Source of the DNA: Arthrobacter sp. ES3-54
GTDB taxonomy: Bacteria; Actinomycetota; Actinomycetes; Actinomycetales; Micrococcaceae
NCBI RefSeq assembly: GCF_029504395.1
Contig: NZ_JAQFIF010000003.1
Span: forward strand, 248,001-312,000
Direction of reading: 5' to 3'
DNA length: 64,000 nt
Position numbers and translations under genes: made by a program. This document shows positions 60,069-64,000 of the stretch, one piece after another; position 1 is the stretch's first letter; each line of letters starts with the position of its first letter. The notes beneath the pieces are model-generated. The model had not been told where the DNA came from and made no database searches. It saw only the letters and a program-made list of their open reading frames with translations.

Positions 60069-61421
60069 ATGAGCGCCCTGCCACCCACTCCCACACCCCC
60101 TCGCCTCACCGTTTTCGGCCGCGGCAGCTACGCCGAGGCCCTGCGAATCGGCGAAATCCTCCGCAAGGAAACCGTCGGCGGCGCGCTGCTGGTCGCTGCG
60201 GCGGCGGTCGCCCTGATCTGGGCCAATTCCCCGGCCTCGGAGAGTTACTTCGCGCTGCGCGACTTCACCATCGGCTACGAGCCTTGGCATCTGGACCTGA
60301 GCCTGGGCGCATGGGCCGCCGACGGCCTGCTGGCCATCTTCTTCTTCCTGGTCGGGCTCGAACTCAAGCGCGAGTTCGTCGCCGGCGACCTGCGCCAATT
60401 CAACAAATCCGTGGTCCCGGTGGCCGCCGCCGTGGGCGGCGTGGCCGTACCCGCGCTCATCTATGCGGCAGTCAACCTCGCCGGCCCCGAGGCGCTGCAC
60501 GGCTGGGCGATCCCCACCGCCACTGACATCGCCTTCGCACTCGCCGTGCTGGCGATCATCGGTTCCCACCTTCCCAGTGCGCTGAGGATCTTCCTGCTCA
60601 CCCTCGCCGTCGTGGACGACCTTCTGGCCATCACCATCATCGCGATCTTCTACACGAGCGAACTCCATCCCATGCCGCTCATGCTGGCCCTGCTCCCGCT
60701 GGGACTGTACACGCTCCTGGTACAGAAATACCGCCGGTTCTTCGGCCTGCACGCGCTGGCCGCGTGGGTGATCCTGCTGCCGCTCGGCGCCGCCACGTGG
60801 GCGCTCGTCCACGCCTCAGGCATCCACGCCACCGTGGCCGGGGTCCTGCTGGGCTTTGCGGTCCCCGTGAGGCGTTCCCAGGCCAGCGGCGGCCCCGAGG
60901 CCGGACCGGGCCTCGCGGAGATCTTTGAACACCGGTTCCGCCCGATCTCGGCTGGATTCGCGGTCCCGGTCTTCGCGTTCTTTTCCGCCGGGGTGGCCGT
61001 CGGCGGCTGGCAGGGCCTCGGTGCCGCCCTGACGGACCCCGTTGCCGTGGGTATTGTCCTGGCCCTCGTGCTCGGAAAACCGGCCGGGATCCTCGGCACC
61101 ACCTGGCTCATCACCAAGGCCACGCGGGCCAGGCTGGACCGTTCCTTCAAGTGGATCGACGTCTTCGGGCTGTCCATCCTTGCCGGTATCGGTTTTACGG
61201 TGTCGCTGCTCGTGGCCGAACTGAGCTTCGGCCAGGGCACTGTCCACGACGACCACGCTAAGGTCGGGATCCTCGCGGCCTCCGTGATCGCGGCTCTCCT
61301 CGCCGCCGCGGTGCTCCGTGCCCGCAACAAGCAGTACCGCCAGGCGGAGGAGGAAGAAAGGATCGACTCGGACCACGACGGCATCCCGGATGTCTACGAG
61401 CAAGACCGTCCCGCAGGCTAG
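60069..61421 (+). CDS. nhaA: Na+/H+ antiporter NhaA with Ca-binding-like tail
   Basis: A 450-residue NhaA antiporter with about 11-12 spans. Signature residues include the ion-site aspartates in [20 protein letters not shown] and [17 protein letters not shown], the family's DD pair. The N-terminal [20 protein letters not shown] is typical. The C-terminus after the last span is extended by [16 protein letters not shown], which matches a thrombospondin-type-3 calcium loop (Asp at 433, 435, 437 and 441). It exports sodium in exchange for protons. Confidence 0.93.
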   Translation: MSALPPTPTPPRLTVFGRGSYAEALRIGEILRKETVGGALLVAAAAVALIWANSPASESYFALRDFTIGYEPWHLDLSLGAWAADGLLAIFFFLVGLELKREFVAGDLRQFNKSVVPVAAAVGGVAVPALIYAAVNLAGPEALHGWAIPTATDIAFALAVLAIIGSHLPSALRIFLLTLAVVDDLLAITIIAIFYTSELHPMPLMLALLPLGLYTLLVQKYRRFFGLHALAAWVILLPLGAATWALVHASGIHATVAGVLLGFAVPVRRSQASGGPEAGPGLAEIFEHRFRPISAGFAVPVFAFFSAGVAVGGWQGLGAALTDPVAVGIVLALVLGKPAGILGTTWLITKATRARLDRSFKWIDVFGLSILAGIGFTVSLLVAELSFGQGTVHDDHAKVGILAASVIAALLAAAVLRARNKQYRQAEEEERIDSDHDGIPDVYEQDRPAG

Positions 61422-61507
61422 CTGGAGTCCGGCAGTCTGGGTGGACAGGCCAAGCTGACGGACTACATTTGGGGGTGCGGCAGGGACGTGCCGTCCAGAG
61501 CAAGCGT

Positions 61508-61525
61508 GATACCCCAAGGGGTATC
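61508..61525. promoter_or_regulatory. CsoR/CstR-like operator
   Basis: GATACCCC-AA-GGGGTATC is a perfect inverted repeat with 8-bp arms, the form bound by CsoR-family sensors including the persulfide sensor CstR. It lies 57 bp before the rhodanese start codon. Confidence 0.7.
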
Positions 61526-61581
61526 ATTGTCTAGCTGGAATACGCGCGCCGGGCCGTCCGGTGCCCGCGAAAGGAACAGGC

Positions 61582-61884
61582 ATGAAGAGCATTTCCGTCA
61601 AGGACCTGGTCGCCCTGGGCGACGCCACCGAAATCGTCGATGTCCGCGAGGAAGACGAATACGCCGCTGTCCGCGTTCCTGGCGCCAGGAGCATTCCGCT
61701 CTCACGGTTTGTCCAGTCCCTCGACGAGGTTCCGGCCAGCGGAACCGTCTACGTCATGTGCGCCGCTGGGGGCCGCAGCGCCCAGGCCACCACCTACCTG
61801 GAGGACCAGGGGTACGACGCCGTGAACGTCACCGGCGGGATCATGCAGTGGCAGGACGAGGGGCACCCCGTCAACCGGGGCTGA
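61582..61884 (+). CDS. single-domain rhodanese (sulfurtransferase)
   Basis: A 100-residue rhodanese. The catalytic Cys60 sits in CAAGGRSAQ, the six-residue active loop of a sulfurtransferase. ATG 61582 has AAAGGA six bases upstream. It is followed, 23 bp later, by a persulfide dioxygenase-rhodanese gene and preceded by a persulfide-sensor operator, so it probably carries sulfane sulfur in a sulfide/persulfide detoxification pathway. Confidence 0.92.
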   Translation: MKSISVKDLVALGDATEIVDVREEDEYAAVRVPGARSIPLSRFVQSLDEVPASGTVYVMCAAGGRSAQATTYLEDQGYDAVNVTGGIMQWQDEGHPVNRG

Positions 61885-61907
61885 CCGCTGACCTTTCCGG
61901 AGGGACC

Positions 61908-63269
61908 ATGGAAGTCATCGTCATCGAGACCCCGCAGCTCGGGGACCGCAGTTACCTGGTCCACGACGGCTCCGTGGCGCTGGCGATCGACCCGCAGCGT
62001 GACACCGACCGCATCGAGGCGGCCGCCCGCGACGCCGGCGTGGCTATCACGCACGTGGCCGAGACACACTTGCACAATGACTACATCACCGGCGGACTGA
62101 TCCTGGCCCGCGCCCACGGCGCCAGCTACCTCGTGAACGCCGCCGATCCCGTCGCCTTCGAGCGCACGCCGGTCACGGACGGCCAAACCGTCCGGGTGGG
62201 CTCGCTCACCGTCAAGGCAATCGCCACGCCGGGCCACACGCACACCCACCTCTCGTTCATCGTGGACGACGGCGGGAAGCAGGCCGTCTTCTCCGGCGGC
62301 AGCCTGCTGTATGGCTCGGTGGGCCGCACCGACCTTGTTGCCGAGGCGGACACGGTCGGCTTGACCCGCGACCAGTACGCCTCGGTCCGGCGCCTGGCCG
62401 CCGAGGCCGTCCATGACGCCGCGCTGTTCCCGACCCACGGATTCGGCTCGTTCTGCTCCTCCGGACCCGCCACCGGCGCCCGGTCCTCCACCATCGGCGA
62501 GCAGCTCGCCGCCAACCACGCCCTGACGGATCCCGACGAGGACCACTTCGTCCGCCAGCTCATCGCCAACCTCACGGACCACCCGTCGTACTACGCCCAC
62601 ATGAGTCCGGCCAACCTGAGCGGCCCAAGGCCAGCGGAGCTGGCCGTTCCCGAATCGCTCGATGCCGCAGAGCTCACCCGAAGATTGGACGACGGCGAGT
62701 GGGTGGTGGACCTGAGGCGGCGCGTGGCGTTCGCCAACAGCCACCTCAAGGGCAGCGTCAGTTTCGAGTACGGCTCCGGCTCCAGTTTCACGACGTATCT
62801 CGGCTGGGTGCTGCCGTGGGGCGAGCCGCTGACCCTGGTGGGCTCGCGGGAAGATATTGAGCGCGCCATCCGGGACCTCTCCCGGATCGGCATCGAATCC
62901 CCGGACGCCGCCGTCGGAACCGAGCCGCACGCCCTGGCGCCGCAGGCCGGCCTGGCCTCGTACCCCCGCGTGGGCTGGGACGGCGTGCTCACCGGCCGGG
63001 CGCCCGGGGACACCGTCCTGGACGTGCGCCGGGCCGACGAATTCGCCGCCGCCCGCGTGCCGGGCGCGGTCAGCGTGCCGCTGCACGAGCTATTGCTGCG
63101 CCTCGGCGACATCCCTGCCGGGAAGCTCTGGGTGCACTGCGGTTCCGGATACCGTGCCGGGATCGCCGCCAGCCTCCTGGCGCGGGCAGGCCGGGATGTG
63201 GTCCACATCGATGCCAGGTTCGCCGAGGCCGCGTCCGCCGGGATCGCCCTGGACACCGCCGCGGCCTGA
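61908..63269 (+). CDS. persulfide dioxygenase-rhodanese fusion (CstB-like)
   Basis: A 453-residue protein. An N-terminal metallo-beta-lactamase domain (about 1-240) has the persulfide-dioxygenase metal site THLHND (His54, His56, Asp58), PGHTHTHLSF and GSVGRTD (Asp142). Two rhodanese-like domains follow: the first (about 245-335) lacks a catalytic Cys in the loop position, the second (about 345-450) has Cys411 in VHCGSGYRAG. It would oxidise persulfides to sulfite and transfer sulfur. ATG 61908 has GGAGGG just upstream. The order fits CstR-regulated cst operons. Confidence 0.92.
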   Translation: MEVIVIETPQLGDRSYLVHDGSVALAIDPQRDTDRIEAAARDAGVAITHVAETHLHNDYITGGLILARAHGASYLVNAADPVAFERTPVTDGQTVRVGSLTVKAIATPGHTHTHLSFIVDDGGKQAVFSGGSLLYGSVGRTDLVAEADTVGLTRDQYASVRRLAAEAVHDAALFPTHGFGSFCSSGPATGARSSTIGEQLAANHALTDPDEDHFVRQLIANLTDHPSYYAHMSPANLSGPRPAELAVPESLDAAELTRRLDDGEWVVDLRRRVAFANSHLKGSVSFEYGSGSSFTTYLGWVLPWGEPLTLVGSREDIERAIRDLSRIGIESPDAAVGTEPHALAPQAGLASYPRVGWDGVLTGRAPGDTVLDVRRADEFAAARVPGAVSVPLHELLLRLGDIPAGKLWVHCGSGYRAGIAASLLARAGRDVVHIDARFAEAASAGIALDTAAA

Positions 63270-63340
63270 TCGCGGGCGGCGAGGCGGATGCGGGCGGCAG
63301 CGCGCAACACACGGCGCCGGAGCGGATTCTCTGGCAGAGT

Positions 63341-64000
63341 ATGGTCATGCTCACAGTTATTGGCGAGGGGCTGGTTGATGTAGTCCAGCGGTCCTCCGGC
63401 GTCCAGACCCATGTCGGCGGCAGCCCCCTCAACGTGGCGGTAGGGCTGGCGCGGCTGGACCATCCCGTCCAGTTCATTGGCCGGTACGGCCGCGATGCCT
63501 ATGGCGAGGCCCTTGCCGCACACCTGAAGTCGAGCTCCGTGCTGCTCCCGCTGGGACCCGACGAGCTGCCCACCAGCGTGGCCGCCGCCCTGATCGACGA
63601 CGCCGGCGCCGCCACCTACACCTTCGACCTCGCCTGGGAGCTCCCCGGCGTCGCGGCGCGCCTGCCGTTCCTGCTCCAGGGAACCACGCTGCTGCACACC
63701 GGGTCCATCGCCACCATGCTGGCGCCCGGCGCGGCCGAGGTGCTGGCCGCCGTCGAGCGCGCCCACCCGTCCGCCACCATCAGCTTCGACCCCAATTGCC
63801 GCCCCAGCATCATCCCGGACGTGGACTACGCCCGCGGGCAGGCCGAAAAGTTCGTGACCCTGGCTGACGTTGTGAAAGCCTCCGACGAGGACCTCGAATG
63901 GCTCTACCCGGGTGACGACCCGCTGGACTCGGCCCGCCGTTGGCTGGCGCTGGGCGGCTCCGAAGGGCCCGCAATGGTGGTGGTGACCCGCGGCGGCAAG
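63341..64000 (+). CDS. PfkB-family carbohydrate kinase, cut by the window end
   Basis: A partial PfkB/ribokinase-family kinase of at least 220 residues. The N-terminal GEGLVDVVQRSSGVQTHVGG and SPLNVAVGLARLDHPVQFIG form the sugar-binding signature, and SFDPNCRPSII and VVKASDEDLEWLYPGDDP lie on the expected path to the GAGD motif, which is past the edge. ATGs at 63341 and 63347 are both possible. It is similar to, but not the same as, the fructokinase-like gene at 3336-4286. Confidence 0.88.
   Translation, partial: MVMLTVIGEGLVDVVQRSSGVQTHVGGSPLNVAVGLARLDHPVQFIGRYGRDAYGEALAAHLKSSSVLLPLGPDELPTSVAAALIDDAGAATYTFDLAWELPGVAARLPFLLQGTTLLHTGSIATMLAPGAAEVLAAVERAHPSATISFDPNCRPSIIPDVDYARGQAEKFVTLADVVKASDEDLEWLYPGDDPLDSARRWLALGGSEGPAMVVVTRGGK

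Noticed and set aside
61488..61907. An upstream extension of the persulfide dioxygenase frame across the rhodanese gene
   Set aside because: It overlaps the rhodanese in a different frame and is Arg/Gly-rich. The ATG at 61908 has a good ribosome binding site and begins the domain exactly.
1..64000. tRNA, rRNA, CRISPR arrays, transposases or phage genes
   Set aside because: None seen on either strand; gaps are short and all large open frames are metabolic, transport or regulatory genes.

Overview
The window is chromosomal DNA from a high-GC actinobacterium, most like the Arthrobacter/Pseudarthrobacter group (Micrococcaceae). The reasons are codon use with G/C third positions, several GTG and TTG starts, sigma-A-type promoters of the form TTGACW-N17/18-TANNNT, several apparently leaderless genes, and a creatine/sarcosine pathway very like that of soil arthrobacters. 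I see no rRNA, tRNA, CRISPR array, insertion sequence or prophage. It reads as an ordinary chromosomal stretch packed with catabolic and transport modules.

Layout. (1) 1-1300: a LacI repressor with two perfect operators, and the first codons of a gene leaving the window. (2) 1400-3300: an MmyB-like XRE regulator coupled to a short-chain dehydrogenase. (3) 3300-11900: a fructan/fructose locus with a PfkB kinase, sugar ABC transporter, divergent LacI regulator, small monooxygenase-like protein and secreted GH32 levanase. Three GACAACG(A/T)TGTC operators tie it together. (4) 12000-15800: single genes (lipoprotein, GAF/ANTAR-like protein, FMN reductase, nagA). (5) 15900-29800: a creatine/sarcosine block. 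The minus-strand operon glyA-soxB-soxD-soxA-soxG-sdaA-purU faces a GntR regulator, followed by an MHS-type transporter, creatinase and an IclR regulator. Together they would turn creatine into urea, sarcosine, glycine, serine and pyruvate, with formaldehyde-level carbon passing through folate. Two tiny translationally coupled ORFs lie in the gap before the transporter.

(6) 29900-35500: an M28 aminopeptidase-like lipoprotein and a PotDBCA-like ABC transporter. (7) 35500-41700: small single-domain genes (SpoIIAA-like, cupin, GYD, ABM, SRPBCC) and a second MmyB regulator divergent from a zinc alcohol dehydrogenase. (8) 41900-53700: an amino-acid-type ABC transporter in one operon with three luciferase-like flavin monooxygenases and a DUF1684 protein. 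A paralogous second binding protein lies on one side, and an FAD/NAD(P)-binding protein with a GNAT enzyme on the other. This is the best candidate for an undescribed uptake-plus-oxidative-cleavage system, possibly for organosulfur or related compounds.

(9) 53800-61400: a half-length LacI protein, BASS and SulP transporters, a DUF1540 protein, a RelA/SpoT-domain synthetase, an alpha/beta hydrolase and an NhaA with a Ca-binding-like tail. (10) 61500-63300: a rhodanese and a persulfide dioxygenase-rhodanese fusion behind a perfect CsoR/CstR-like palindrome, then a second PfkB kinase cut by the window end.

Everything is read by eye from sequence and translations. Family names rest on visible motifs and remembered family features, not on searches.
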